From the NCBI RefSeq assembly GCF_039541795.1, contig NZ_BAABGX010000001.1, forward strand, positions 1,364,001-1,428,000: 64,000 nt of DNA, written 5' to 3'. Below are positions 51,723 through 61,592 of this stretch, in pieces. The position numbers and the translations under genes were made by a program. Origin of the DNA: Nibribacter koreensis. GTDB taxonomy: Bacteria > Bacteroidota > Bacteroidia > Cytophagales > Hymenobacteraceae. The notes under the pieces were generated by a model. The model was not told the DNA's origin. It searched no databases and saw nothing but the letters and a program-made list of their open reading frames with translations. Positions within the stretch are counted from its first letter, which is position 1. Each line of letters begins with the position of its first letter.

Positions 51723-54560
51723 ATGAAGCTTTTTTACCGTTTGCTTTTTGTCCTTAATATAGGTTTGGTAGCATTTGGACATTCTGCTGTTGCCCAAACC
51801 AAGCCTACTGTAGAACCTAACTTATTGGTCTTCAAAATGAAGGCACCTTCTACTGCTTCTGCCCAGGCCAAATCTGCGCAGACAGGCATAGATCAGCTTT
51901 TAAAACAGGTGGCGGTTACCTCTGTGCACCGCAAATTCCCGAAGGCCGCAGCCTTACCCCCTGCCGCCTTGTCCAAGGCAAACGGCAAAAAACTGGTAGA
52001 CCTATCGCTTATTTATGAATTAGCATATGCACCCGGACAGTCCTTTGAGCAGATAAAAAAACAGCTGTTGGCGTCTGGTCAGGTAGAGTATGTGGAGCCC
52101 CTCTACTACTATGCTCCGCTGTACACGCCAAATGACCCGCAGGCCAATCCTATCTCTGGAGGACAGCGCACCTACCTCAATAAGATAAAAGCCTATGATG
52201 CCTGGGACATCAGCAAAGGAGACACCAACGTGTTCATTGGCATTCTGGACACCGGCGTGCGCCTTACCCAGGAGGACCTGGTGGGTAATATCAAATACAA
52301 CTTCGCAGACCCTATTGACGGCATTGACAATGACAATGACGGTTACATTGACAACTTTAGAGGCTGGGATCTGGCAGACAATGACAACAACCCTTCCTCA
52401 GATGCCAACGGGCACGGCACCAACGTGGCCGCTATTGCTTCTGCGCAGGCAGACAACGGCAAAGGGATGGCCGGCGTGGGGTTCAAATGCAAGTTTTTGC
52501 CCGTTAAGATGTACTCCTCTAGCTCACAGGGCACCTTTAAGGGATATGACGCCATTGTGTACGCCGCTGACCATGGATGCCATGTGATCAACTTATCCTG
52601 GGGGGGCGCAGGCTCACCTTCAGCGTTTGAGCAGGACATTATCAACTATGCAGCCATCAACAAGAATGTGGTGATTGTAGCGGCAGCTGGAAATACCAAT
52701 GAGGAACTGGACTTTTACCCAGCCTCTTACCAGAACGTGTTATCTGTAGCGGCCTTAGATCCAAATGATGTCAAAGGAAGCACGCATACTTTTAGCCATG
52801 CTGTGGATATTGGGGCCCTGGGAGTGAACGTTCTCACCGCCCGTGATGAAAATAACAACAGCTATGCGATTGGCAGCGGTTCTTCTATGGCGTCTCCAAT
52901 CGTGGCGGGTGCTGCCGGTATTTTAAGGAGCCACTTTCCGCAGATGACCGCCTTGCAGATAGCAGAACAGTTACGCGTAACGGCAGACGACATTTACATG
53001 ATAGAGGCCAATGAACCTTACCTTGAAAAACTGGGGAGAGGCCGTCTTAACTTGCACAGAGCCTTACGCGAAACAGAGGCTAAGTCGGCCAGGGCAACCT
53101 CCTGGCAGATTGGGCAGTCTGGGGTCATGTACCCGGGAGAGGCCACCGAGGTGCGCGTATCTGTCACTAACTTCCTATCACCGGTATCTGACCTGTACGT
53201 GTACCTGAGCTCTAATAGTCCTTACATTCAAATCATCAAAGACGAGTTTGCCGCTGGTAGCCGTGGCACCTTGGCCGCTTTCAACAATAACGCAGTGCCG
53301 TTCATCATCAAGGCTACCAATGATGCACCCATCAATACAGAGGTACTGTTGCGCTTAAGCTTTCAAGACGGCAACTACACAGACTACCAATACTTTAAAA
53401 TATTGGTCAACCCAGATTACATCACTACCAATGTCAACAACTTAAAAGCCTCTATCCTTAACAGGGGTAATATTGCCTATGACGGGCAGAACTTTAAGGT
53501 AGGTGCCGGGGTCAAATATAAAAATGACACGCCGCTGCTGTTTGAGGGTGGTTTACTATTAGGCTATTCTACTACGCTGGTTTCTGACAACATCAGAAAT
53601 GAAAAGAGCACCACAGACCGGGATTTTTACGCGGTTACCTCCTTGCAGCGCAGACCTTCATCGCCCATAGCTGACTTCTCTGCCAACAACCTCATGGAAG
53701 ATTCCCTAAACACCCGAAAAACCATGAGCATGCGCATTAGACAGAACGTATTTGCCTGGAAAGACGCCCCCAACCAGGACTTTGTGGTGCTGGAATATTT
53801 TCTTACCAACCGCACCCAGCAAAACCTCCCTAAAACCTATGCGGGCATCTATGCAGACTGGGACTTGCAGACGGCATCTAAAAACGTGGCGGAATACAAC
53901 CCAGACTTAAAAATGGGCCTGGCGTACCCTAAGACCAACGCCAGCATTTACACCGGCATTCAACTGCTTACCAAAGGAGCTCCCGGCTTTTATGCCTTTG
54001 ACAACAACGGCGCCCCATCTGGCACCATCATCCTTGAGGACGGCTTTACCACCGCAGAAAAATACAACGCCATGTCTAAGGGCATTCAGCGCGCCAGTGC
54101 CGGCATGACAGACACCAACGGCAAAGATGTCTCCTTCTTGATTTCTTCTGCCGTAAAGGAGCTAGCCCCTTCCCAGACAGACACGGTAGCCTTTGCCTTG
54201 GTGGCCGCCAATACCAAAGAAGCCCTACTAGAAAATGCCGCCGCGGCAGCTAGGAAATACCAGGAGATGCTTGCTGCCAGAACCATTACGGCCAGCCCAG
54301 AAGACCTAGCCAAAGGCGACCTTGTTGTGTATCCTAACCCATCTACTGGTAGGGTAACGGTCTCTTTTGCCAACAAGTCTACCCGTCAATCAACACAACT
54401 ATCCTTAGTTGACAGCAAGGGAAGAGAGGTATACAAGCAGACTATTGCCAATTCAGATAAAGCTGAACTACAGCTAGGGCACCTAGCCAAAGGGCTTTAC
54501 TTCTTAAAAATCACTTCGGGCAAGGAAGTAACTACCAGAAAAGTAGTCCTTACCAACTAG
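51723..54560 (+). CDS. Secreted subtilisin-like serine protease with T9SS sorting domain
   Basis: The 945-residue protein begins with a signal peptide (LFVLNIGLVAFGHSAVAQ). The S8 catalytic triad is Asp in FIGILDTGVRLTQEDL near residue 172, His in SDANGHGTNVAAI near residue 230 and Ser in GSGSSMASPIVAGAAG near residue 387, all intact. A long beta-rich region follows, and the C-terminus has a type A sorting domain (VYPNPSTGRVTVSF near residue 868, then LSLVDSKGREVYK and LAKGLYFLKITSG). It should be exported by Sec then T9SS and cleave extracellular protein. A palindromic repeat and a terminator lie behind the stop. Confidence 0.95.
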   Translation: MKLFYRLLFVLNIGLVAFGHSAVAQTKPTVEPNLLVFKMKAPSTASAQAKSAQTGIDQLLKQVAVTSVHRKFPKAAALPPAALSKANGKKLVDLSLIYELAYAPGQSFEQIKKQLLASGQVEYVEPLYYYAPLYTPNDPQANPISGGQRTYLNKIKAYDAWDISKGDTNVFIGILDTGVRLTQEDLVGNIKYNFADPIDGIDNDNDGYIDNFRGWDLADNDNNPSSDANGHGTNVAAIASAQADNGKGMAGVGFKCKFLPVKMYSSSSQGTFKGYDAIVYAADHGCHVINLSWGGAGSPSAFEQDIINYAAINKNVVIVAAAGNTNEELDFYPASYQNVLSVAALDPNDVKGSTHTFSHAVDIGALGVNVLTARDENNNSYAIGSGSSMASPIVAGAAGILRSHFPQMTALQIAEQLRVTADDIYMIEANEPYLEKLGRGRLNLHRALRETEAKSARATSWQIGQSGVMYPGEATEVRVSVTNFLSPVSDLYVYLSSNSPYIQIIKDEFAAGSRGTLAAFNNNAVPFIIKATNDAPINTEVLLRLSFQDGNYTDYQYFKILVNPDYITTNVNNLKASILNRGNIAYDGQNFKVGAGVKYKNDTPLLFEGGLLLGYSTTLVSDNIRNEKSTTDRDFYAVTSLQRRPSSPIADFSANNLMEDSLNTRKTMSMRIRQNVFAWKDAPNQDFVVLEYFLTNRTQQNLPKTYAGIYADWDLQTASKNVAEYNPDLKMGLAYPKTNASIYTGIQLLTKGAPGFYAFDNNGAPSGTIILEDGFTTAEKYNAMSKGIQRASAGMTDTNGKDVSFLISSAVKELAPSQTDTVAFALVAANTKEALLENAAAAARKYQEMLAARTITASPEDLAKGDLVVYPNPSTGRVTVSFANKSTRQSTQLSLVDSKGREVYKQTIANSDKAELQLGHLAKGLYFLKITSGKEVTTRKVVLTN

Positions 54561-54603
54561 AAAGGTTTACAGATCTAACTTTGGTAAGCTTAATAATTAG
54601 AAG

Positions 54604-54645
54604 GTCGTTTTTGGCCTGTTTTCTTTAAAACAGGCCAAAAACGAC
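54604..54645. repeat. 38-nt palindromic repeat, convergent gap
   Basis: The core at 54606-54643 has perfect arms around CTTTAA-like centre bases, and GT/AC extends it by 2 bp. It is followed immediately by a second, unrelated hairpin terminator. Confidence 0.95.
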
Positions 54646-54683
54646 AAAAAGAAAGGGCGACCAAATGGTCGCCCTTTCTTTTT
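54646..54683. terminator. Bidirectional terminator between protease and aconitase
   Basis: AAAAAGAAAGGGCGACC and GGTCGCCCTTTCTTTTT form a 17-bp stem around AAAT. It works for both convergent genes. Confidence 0.95.
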
Positions 54684-54700
54684 GTGTATCTACCTAATGC

Positions 54701-56977
54701 TTACGCTTGGTTTTGCTGTAATCTAATCAAGTTCAACGCTGACCCAGCTTTAAACCACTCAATCTGACCTTCATTGTAAGTATGGTTGGCTTCAATGATG
54801 TCACAAGATCCGTCGCTGTGGTTTAATCTCACCTTCAAAGGAACACCCGGCGTGAAGTTGGTCAAGCCAACAATGTCAATCACGTCATCCTCTAAAATGC
54901 GGTCATAGTCTTCCTTGTTAGCAAAGGTCAAGGCTAGCATTCCTTGCTTCTTCAAGTTGGTCTCATGGATACGGGCGAAGGATTTCACCAATACCACTTG
55001 AACGCCTAAGAAACGTGGCTCCATGGCGGCGTGTTCTCTAGAAGAACCTTCACCGTAGTTCTCATCACCCACTACTACAGAACCAAGTCCAGCGGCTTTG
55101 TACGTACGGGCTACCTTAGGCACCTCGTCATACCCACCACCACGCACCAACTGGCTCTTCACGCTGTTGGCTTCGCCGTTGAAGGCATTGATGGCCCCAA
55201 TTAACATGTTGTTAGAGATGTTGTCCAGGTGACCGCGGTATTTCAACCATGGGCCGGCCATGGAGATATGGTCAGTCGTACATTTACCTTGGGCTTTGAT
55301 CAACAATTTCAAACCGGTCAGGTCTTGGCCGTTCCATGGTTTGAACGGCTCTAACAACTGCAATCTGTCTGAGCAAGGATCCACCACTACGCTTACGGCG
55401 CTTCCGTCAGCCGCAGGGGCTACGTAACCAGCGTCTTCTACCGCAAAGCCTTTTACTGGGAACTCAATACCCTGTGGCTCATCCAGCTTCACTTGCTCAC
55501 CGTTTTTGTTGGTAAGCGTGTCTGTCAATGGGTTGAAGGTCAAGTCACCGGCAATGGCAAAGGCGGTTACAATCTCTGGAGAGGCTACAAACGCGTGGGT
55601 GTTAGGGTTACCGTCGTTACGCTTGGCAAAGTTACGGTTAAAGGACGTGATGATGGAGTTCTTGCGCTTAGGATCATCTGTGTGACGGGCCCACTGTCCG
55701 ATACAAGGACCACACGCATTCGCCAATACCACCCCGCCAATCTCAGCGAAGGTATCCAGGATGCCGTCACGCTCAGCGGTGTAACGCACCACCTCAGAAC
55801 CTGGGGTAATGGTGTACTCTGCGTTTACGGACAGGTTTTTATCAATAGCCTGCTGGGCCAAAGAAGCCGCACGGGTTAAGTCTTCATAAGAAGAGTTGGT
55901 ACAAGACCCGATCAAGCCCACTTCCAGTTTGGCTGGCCAGTTGTGCTCTTTAACCGCGGCGGCAAACTGAGAAATTGGCCAAGCCGCGTCTGGCGTGAAC
56001 GGACCGTTCACATGTGGCTCCAACTCGCTCAAGTTGATTTCGATTAACTGGTCATAGAAGGCTTCTGGGTTGGCCATTACCTCATCATCAGCGCGTAAGT
56101 GCTCAGCCACTTGATCTGCCAGTTCAGCAATTTCAGCACGCTCAGTACCTACCAAGTAGTCTCTCATCTTCTGGTCATAAGAGAAGACAGAGGTAGTAGC
56201 CCCAATCTCGGCACCCATGTTACAGATGGTAGCCTTGCCAGAGCAAGAGATGTTGTTGGCACCTTCACCGAAGTATTCAACAATGGCACCAGTACCGCCT
56301 TTCACGGTCAAGATACCCGCCACTTTCAAGATAACGTCTTTGGCCGCTGTCCAACCGCTCATTTTGCCGGTCAGTTTTACGCCAATCACTTTAGGGAATT
56401 TCAACTCCCAAGCCATGCCAGCCATTACGTCAACGGCGTCAGCACCACCCACGCCAATGGCAATCATACCAACACCACCTGCGTTTGGCGTGTGCGAGTC
56501 AGTACCAATCATCATACCGCCAGGGAAGGCGTAGTTCTCTTGTACCACCGTGTGGATGATACCTGCACCTGGCTTCCAGAACCCGATGCCGTATTTGTTA
56601 GAAACAGAGGCCAGGAAGTCATAGACTTCTTTGTTTTCTGTGTAGGCTTCAGACAAATCCTGCTCAGCACCCACGCGGGCCTGGATCAAGTGATCACAGT
56701 GTACGGATGAGGGCACTGCCACCGTTGGACGGCCCGCCTGCATGAACTGCAACAAAGCCATCTGGGCCGTGGCATCCTGCATGGCTACGCGGTCTGGTGC
56801 AAAATCCACATAAGACTTGCCACGCTCAAACGCCTGCGTTGCCGTGCCGTTGTATAAGTGTGAGTAAAGGATTTTCTCAGTTAAAGTTAAAGGCCGGCCC
56901 ACTGCCGTACGTGCTGCGGCAACCCGGTCTCCCAGTTGCGCATACACTGCCTTGATCATGTCTACATCAAATGCCAT
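54701..56977 (-). CDS. acn: Aconitate hydratase, mitochondrial-type
   Basis: This 758-residue TCA-cycle enzyme converts citrate to isocitrate through aconitate in the cytoplasm. The three [4Fe-4S] Cys are visible: GSCTNSSYEDL near residue 352, and Cys-x-x-Cys in NACGPCIGQWARH near residue 421. Signatures SIGTDSHTPNAGGVGMIAIGVGGADAVDVMAG-type residues near 155-180 and the swivel-domain GDENYGEGSSREHAAMEPR near residue 645 are present. The length and domain order fit the mitochondrial-like aconitase rather than the larger AcnA or AcnB. Confidence 0.95.
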   Translation of the reverse strand: MAFDVDMIKAVYAQLGDRVAAARTAVGRPLTLTEKILYSHLYNGTATQAFERGKSYVDFAPDRVAMQDATAQMALLQFMQAGRPTVAVPSSVHCDHLIQARVGAEQDLSEAYTENKEVYDFLASVSNKYGIGFWKPGAGIIHTVVQENYAFPGGMMIGTDSHTPNAGGVGMIAIGVGGADAVDVMAGMAWELKFPKVIGVKLTGKMSGWTAAKDVILKVAGILTVKGGTGAIVEYFGEGANNISCSGKATICNMGAEIGATTSVFSYDQKMRDYLVGTERAEIAELADQVAEHLRADDEVMANPEAFYDQLIEINLSELEPHVNGPFTPDAAWPISQFAAAVKEHNWPAKLEVGLIGSCTNSSYEDLTRAASLAQQAIDKNLSVNAEYTITPGSEVVRYTAERDGILDTFAEIGGVVLANACGPCIGQWARHTDDPKRKNSIITSFNRNFAKRNDGNPNTHAFVASPEIVTAFAIAGDLTFNPLTDTLTNKNGEQVKLDEPQGIEFPVKGFAVEDAGYVAPAADGSAVSVVVDPCSDRLQLLEPFKPWNGQDLTGLKLLIKAQGKCTTDHISMAGPWLKYRGHLDNISNNMLIGAINAFNGEANSVKSQLVRGGGYDEVPKVARTYKAAGLGSVVVGDENYGEGSSREHAAMEPRFLGVQVVLVKSFARIHETNLKKQGMLALTFANKEDYDRILEDDVIDIVGLTNFTPGVPLKVRLNHSDGSCDIIEANHTYNEGQIEWFKAGSALNLIRLQQNQA

Positions 56978-57134
56978 AGATCTGCTTCGTATTTATTTTG
57001 GTTCAGTACTTAAGGAATGTCCGCAAATGTCGCAAACAGAACCCTTTTACACAAATAATTAAATATCTCCTAACCCTATATAGATTTCTAAGAGAATTGT
57101 CTGTTAATTTACCCTGGCCCAATACCTTTGTTGC

Positions 57135-58385
57135 ATGATATTGAAAAATAGCCTCCCTCCACTCGTGTCTTCCCTTTTCCTGTCGCTGGGTCTATTCACG
57201 GCAGCGTGCTCCTCTGCCCCTAGTACTGCCTTAGAGACCGGCCCTTGGCGTGGTATCATTGAGGTGAGCGGCCATGAGATGCCCTTCAATTTCACTGTCT
57301 CTGAGGAGCAGGGAAAACAGGTGGCGTACTTGGTTAACGGAGAAGAGAAAATTTTGATTGATGAAATCACCTTTGACCAGGACAGCGTGCGCCTGCAGAT
57401 GCATATTTTTGACGCCACCCTGCATGCCAAGGTAGACAAAGGCAAACTGAACGGCCGCTGGGAACGCCGCGACCAGGCTCAGCCATACAGCCTGCCTTTT
57501 TCTGCGGAGCACGGCCATACTGAGCGCTTTGCCAAGAATCCTGCCAAGCCAGACGTAGACGTGACCGGCAAGTGGGAAGTACTTTTTCAGGGCGAGGAAG
57601 GCAATTCTTACCCGGCCATTGGCGAGTTCAAACAAAACGGCAACAATCTCACGGGCACGTTCCTCACTCCTACCGGCGACTACCGCTTCTTGCAGGGCCA
57701 GGTAAACGGCAAGGGCCTGAGCCTCTCTACCTTTGACGGGTCACACGCCTATTTGTTCACTGCCGAACCGCAGGAAGACGGCACCTTGAAAGGCGATTTC
57801 TACGCCGGCATTGCCGCGCATGAAACCTGGACTGCCAAGCGCAACGAGAACTTTGAGCTACCATCAGCAGATACACTCACGCACCTCAAGCCTGGCTATG
57901 ACCGTTTGTCTTTCACCTTCCCAGATTTAGACGGCAAGAAGGTGTCTCTGGAAGACCCCAAGTTTAAAGGCAAACCAGTGGTGGTCCAGATCTTTGGGTC
58001 TTGGTGCCCTAACTGCATGGATGAAACCGCCTTTCTAGCACCCTGGTACGCCAAGAACAAAAGCCGCGGCGTAGAGATCATTGGGCTAGGCTATGAATTG
58101 AGCCCCGAGTTTGAGAAAGCCAAAACCCGCATTTCCAAAATGAAAGACCGCTTTGACGTGGACTATACCTTGCTAGTGGCCGGCACCAAAGACAAAGAGC
58201 TGGTAGCCAAATCCCTACCGGCGTTGAGCAAGGTAGTCTCCTTCCCTACCACCATCTTCATTGACAAGAAAGGCAAAGTGCGCAGAATACACACGGGCTT
58301 CTCAGGCCCCGGCACCGGTAAATACTATGAGGACTTCGTGAAGGAGTTCAACCAGACCATTGATGAGCTGGTCGCAGAGAAATAA
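57135..58385 (+). CDS. TlpA-type thioredoxin-like lipoprotein
   Basis: This 416-residue protein has a lipoprotein signal (SLGLFTAACSS, Cys near residue 25). The first 240 residues are beta-rich, resembling the DUF4369/lipocalin-like leader often placed before TlpA domains in Bacteroidota. A thioredoxin domain follows with the active site FGSWCPNCMDETAFL near residue 289, then VDYTLLVAGTKD and the cis-Pro loop VVSFPTTIFIDKKGKVR near residue 375. It probably reduces disulphides or delivers electrons in the periplasm. A convergent gap with a terminator follows. Confidence 0.9.
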   Translation: MILKNSLPPLVSSLFLSLGLFTAACSSAPSTALETGPWRGIIEVSGHEMPFNFTVSEEQGKQVAYLVNGEEKILIDEITFDQDSVRLQMHIFDATLHAKVDKGKLNGRWERRDQAQPYSLPFSAEHGHTERFAKNPAKPDVDVTGKWEVLFQGEEGNSYPAIGEFKQNGNNLTGTFLTPTGDYRFLQGQVNGKGLSLSTFDGSHAYLFTAEPQEDGTLKGDFYAGIAAHETWTAKRNENFELPSADTLTHLKPGYDRLSFTFPDLDGKKVSLEDPKFKGKPVVVQIFGSWCPNCMDETAFLAPWYAKNKSRGVEIIGLGYELSPEFEKAKTRISKMKDRFDVDYTLLVAGTKDKELVAKSLPALSKVVSFPTTIFIDKKGKVRRIHTGFSGPGTGKYYEDFVKEFNQTIDELVAEK

Positions 58386-58402
58386 GCACCCAATGACTAT
58401 AT

Positions 58403-58450
58403 AAAACGAAATCGGCGCCGTTCCAACTAGGAATGGCGCCGATTTCGTTT
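58403..58450. terminator. Bidirectional terminator fused to a palindromic repeat
   Basis: AAAACGAAATCGGCGCC and its complement form a long stem around GTTCCAACTAGGAAT-like loop bases. The T-tract at its right end is also the first bases of the repeat copy at 58446-58483. Confidence 0.93.
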
Positions 58451-58483
58451 TTGGCTTGTTTTTGGGAAACCAGGCCAAAAACG
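58446..58483. repeat. 38-nt palindromic repeat sharing bases with a terminator
   Basis: CGTTTTTGGCTTGTTTTTG and its right arm AAACCAGGCCAAAAACG pair with a few mismatches. It overlaps the upstream terminator by 5 nt, so the two elements are merged in the convergent gap. Confidence 0.87.
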
Positions 58484-58517
58484 ATTCTTTAAGTAAGGAC
58501 TATAAGGCTTAAGCTGC

Positions 58518-58898
58518 TTATTGCTCTAGTGGCTTGCCGGCTTCTTTCCAGGCTTTGAGACCACCGTCCAGGTGCGCCACGTTCTGGTAGCCCATCTGCT
58601 TTAGGGTATTGGCCGCCATGGCAGATCTTCCGCCGCCGGCGCAGTGCAAAATGATGCGCTTGTTCTTGTCAAACTCGGGCTTGTGGTAGGGGGTGGTGTC
58701 ATCTGCCAGAAACTCTAACATGCCGCGTGGGGCATGCACAGATCCAGCAATCTTGCCGCTTTCCTTCAACTCCTCGCTCTCTCTGATGTCAATGATTGTG
58801 GCACCTTGGGACATTTCTTTTTCTACCTGGTCTGGTGACAGGTTCTCTACATTCTTCTTGGCCTCTGCGACCAGGTCTGCGGCTGTTTTGTTTTCCAT
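58518..58898 (-). CDS. Rhodanese-like domain protein
   Basis: This 126-residue single rhodanese domain has IDIRESEELKESG near residue 36, a long insert, and the active-site loop LHCAGGGRSAMAANTL near residue 89 with the catalytic Cys. Its loop (HCAGGGRS) differs from that of the protein at 9074-9382 (HCRSGARS), which usually goes with a different donor or acceptor. It is cytoplasmic with no signal peptide. A mismatched palindromic repeat lies just upstream, on the side of the broken TlpA gene. Confidence 0.88.
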   Translation of the reverse strand: MENKTAADLVAEAKKNVENLSPDQVEKEMSQGATIIDIRESEELKESGKIAGSVHAPRGMLEFLADDTTPYHKPEFDKNKRIILHCAGGGRSAMAANTLKQMGYQNVAHLDGGLKAWKEAGKPLEQ

Positions 58899-58997
58899 AG
58901 TTTCTTCAACGTTAGGTAATTAAAAAGACCAGTTAGTTTATAGCGGTTAAGAGCAAGATTAGTTGTTAAGCACCCATGTACTAGAGAAACCAACCAC

Positions 58998-59035
58998 CGT
59001 TTTTAACCTGTTTCCCAGAAATTAGGGTAAAAACG
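58998..59035. repeat. 38-nt palindromic repeat with mismatches
   Basis: CGTTTTTAACCTGTTTCCC and AGAAATTAGGGTAAAAACG pair only partly in the inner stem. It lies between two co-directional minus-strand genes, downstream of the broken TlpA gene. Confidence 0.78.
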
Positions 59036-59070
59036 ATGTACACCAGTGCAAACTCAACTAATACAAATTA

Positions 59071-60222
59071 CTACAAGGTCAACTGCTTTTGAATAGCCTC
59101 TTTTATCAATTGAATACTCTCTTCACCTTCCCCAACTACCCTTTTCACCTCTTTGCCATTGTTGTCTGTAATAACCACCAGCGGAATAGCTGAGAAGTTG
59201 AATTTCTGTTTGATCAAATCAATCTGGTCTTTCTCAACCACCAGCTGTTGCCAGGGCATATTTTCTTTGGCTAGGGCCTTGTGCCAGTTCTCCTGCTGTT
59301 CATCAATGGAAATGCTCACCATGTTCACTCCCTTACCTTGGTAGTTGGTATGCAACTCCTTTAAGGTTGGAATCTCACGTCTGCAGGGACCGCACCAACT
59401 GGCCCAGAATACCAGCATGTTCACCTTGGCGGCGTTGTTTAAAACCCAGCCTTGTTTCTTGTCTGGCCCATCCAGTTGAAAGTTTTGATAAGGTTTATCA
59501 GTGTCCACCCTATTCTCCAGATAGCTATAGAGTTTCCTGCCCAGCGTTGATTGTCTTGCTTCTTGGTTGAACAGACCCATCATCTCTTGCAACTCTTTTT
59601 CTGAGTATTGCTCTTTGTTATTGTAAAGGGAAGAAAGGAAATGAATAGAATATGGATGCTTCTTTATGTCTTCTTTGAAGACTTTAATCTTCTGGGTGCG
59701 TGGTGCGCCTTCCAGATTTGCCAAGTACCCAAACTCACTAAACTTATCTAAAAACAAGGCATCTGTCTGCTTGCCGGCAAATACCCTTGTGTAGATGTTA
59801 TGCTCACTTTTTTCTTTTGAGATCTGCTCCACTTTGGCAAGGCCCTTCTCTAAGTAAAATGAGGAATGATAATGTTTTAAGCTATCTGCCCCCATCATGT
59901 GGTTTCTAAAATAGATTCTTTTAAACCCATTTAGCATAACATACTTTTCTGTGCTGTCCTTTAAGACAGTTGGTTTGTATTGTATAGCTACCTGTTTGGG
60001 CACTACGTTAGAGTCTGCCTGTAACTCAAAGGTAAAACTGCCCCCTTTGCTCTCTGTTGAGTCCAGTAAATCCCATGAGTGTGCTTCTGCTAAATATACT
60101 TTTCAATCAGGCAAGCTTTTAACATTTCCCTGAATGGTAATCTTATCATCTGCTGACTTTTGGTTGGAGCAGCTTGCCAACAAGAATAGAAAGTAAATAA
60201 AGGTTAAGTTTTTTAGCATCAT
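59071..60222 (-). pseudogene. TlpA/DUF4369 thioredoxin lipoprotein interrupted by an in-frame TGA
   Basis: Reading from the ATG at 60222 gives a normal lipoprotein start (LASCSN near residue 18) and a DUF4369-like region. Codon 40 is TGA (60103-60105) within SLPD-stop-KVYLAEAHSW, where Gly is expected. The frame continues for 343 codons with an intact thioredoxin site WASWCGPCRREIP and the later VITDNNG loop. A single base change of GGA to TGA would explain it. The downstream frame can start only at a GTG (60003) with no signal peptide, so export would be lost. Either a recent pseudogene or a sequencing error; other genes here use TGA as a true stop. Confidence 0.8.
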
Positions 60223-60501
60223 ACATTTTGGAGATTAAATGGAGTATAGAATTGTAAAAATTAAATTAAATGGATTTACCCCCAAAAGCATTTCCTATAG
60301 AATTACTAGAAGAGAAAATTAGCTTTATAATAACCTAATTCAAATAATATAGAAAAACATAGATATTTATTTTGTTGCTTTGACAAGACGTTTGTTGAGT
60401 CGTTTTTAGCCTGATTTCCAGAAAACAGGCTAAAAACGGGCATACCAAAGCAAGCCAAACCATAAGTCTTGCTATCTGAAACCTATAATAGATACTAAAT
60501 C
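60223..60501. other. Gap upstream of the broken TlpA gene
   Basis: Very AT-rich sequence probably includes the promoter of the minus-strand TlpA gene. A near-perfect palindromic repeat lies at 60401-60438, downstream of the polyprenyl synthase gene. No gene is seen. Confidence 0.5.
60401..60438. repeat. 38-nt palindromic repeat, TAGCCTG/CAGGCTA variant
   Basis: CGTTTTTAGCCTGATTTCC and GAAAACAGGCTAAAAACG pair over nearly the full stem. It lies downstream of the polyprenyl synthase stop, minus strand. Confidence 0.92.
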
Positions 60502-61479
60502 TTACTTCTCGCGCTCTATGGTGTAGCGGATAAGCTGCTCCAGAGAGTCTCTGGAAGGGGATGCGGGGAAGGTGTGCAACAGTTGAAGGGCCTCTTGGTG
60601 GTAGGCGTTCATGACTTGAATGGCGTAGTCCAAGCCACCAGAGTTCTTCACGAAGTCAATGACCGTGTTGATTCTGTCTGCCTTGCCGTTGTTGTTTTTG
60701 ACGTTGTAGATGATGCGGCGCTTGGTGAGCCAGTCGGCTTGTTGCAGGGCATGAATCAAGGGCAGGGTCATCTTCTTCTCTTTGATGTCAATGCCCACGG
60801 GTTTGCCAATTTCGGCAGTGCCGTAGTCAAACAGGTCATCCTTAATCTGGAAGGCAATGCCCACTTTCTCGCCAAACAAACGGGCACGCTCCACGGTATC
60901 GGCATCAGCACCTACGGATGAGACGCCTACGGCGCAGCAAGAGGCAATCAGGGAGGCGGTTTTCTGGCGAATGATGTCAAAGTACACAGCCTCGTCAATG
61001 TCCAGGCGGCGGGCTTTTTCCATTTGCAGGAGTTCGCCTTCGCTCATCTCACGCACGGCGTTGCTCACTATCTTGAGGAGCTCAAAGTCATTGTTGTTGA
61101 GGGACAGCAAGAGGCCCTTAGAAAGCAGGTAATCACCTACCAGGACGGCAATCTTGTTTTTCCAGAGGGCGTTGACAGAGAAGAAGCCGCGGCGGTAGTT
61201 GGCATCGTCTACCACGTCATCATGCACCAGCGTGGCCGTGTGCAACAGTTCTATGAGGGCCGCGCCGCGGTAAGTGGCGTCTGTGATGTTGTCTTGCAGG
61301 AGCTTGGCCGTAAAGAACACAAACATGGGCCGCATCTGCTTGCCCTTGCGCTTGACAATGTAGCCCATGATCTTATCCAGCAACAATACGTTAGATTGCA
61401 TAGACTGCCGGAATTTCTTCTCGAATTCCTGCATCTCTGCCGCAATGGGGGCCTGTATCTGGTTTAAGGGACTGCTCAT
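60502..61479 (-). CDS. Polyprenyl (all-trans) diphosphate synthase
   Basis: This 325-residue trans-prenyltransferase has the first aspartate-rich motif in LLHTATLVHDDVVDDANYRRG near residue 84, the second in IAFQIKDDLFDYG near residue 210, and GKQMRPMFVFF near residue 47. The DDxxD-like first motif with D-D-x-x-D-D and the adjacent A-x-L-I-E-L-L-H-T pattern are typical of IspB/octaprenyl-type enzymes. It elongates isoprenoid chains, probably for the menaquinone side chain. Chain length cannot be read with certainty. It is divergent from the hydrolase/folK pair. Confidence 0.93.
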   Translation of the reverse strand: MSSPLNQIQAPIAAEMQEFEKKFRQSMQSNVLLLDKIMGYIVKRKGKQMRPMFVFFTAKLLQDNITDATYRGAALIELLHTATLVHDDVVDDANYRRGFFSVNALWKNKIAVLVGDYLLSKGLLLSLNNNDFELLKIVSNAVREMSEGELLQMEKARRLDIDEAVYFDIIRQKTASLIASCCAVGVSSVGADADTVERARLFGEKVGIAFQIKDDLFDYGTAEIGKPVGIDIKEKKMTLPLIHALQQADWLTKRRIIYNVKNNNGKADRINTVIDFVKNSGGLDYAIQVMNAYHQEALQLLHTFPASPSRDSLEQLIRYTIEREK

Positions 61480-61592
61480 CTCTGCGTCGCAATATTACCA
61501 TCCTAAACCCGCTAAAGCAAACCGCCTGTTTGCTTTTAAAGGGAATGTAGGCGTACTTCGTTACCTTTCTTGTAAATGTTACTTGTAAGCCC

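Noticed and set aside
60003..60105. TGA in the TlpA gene read as a recoded Gly (alternative genetic code)
   Set aside because: TGA ends several genes in the window, including hsdM, so a code change is not supported.
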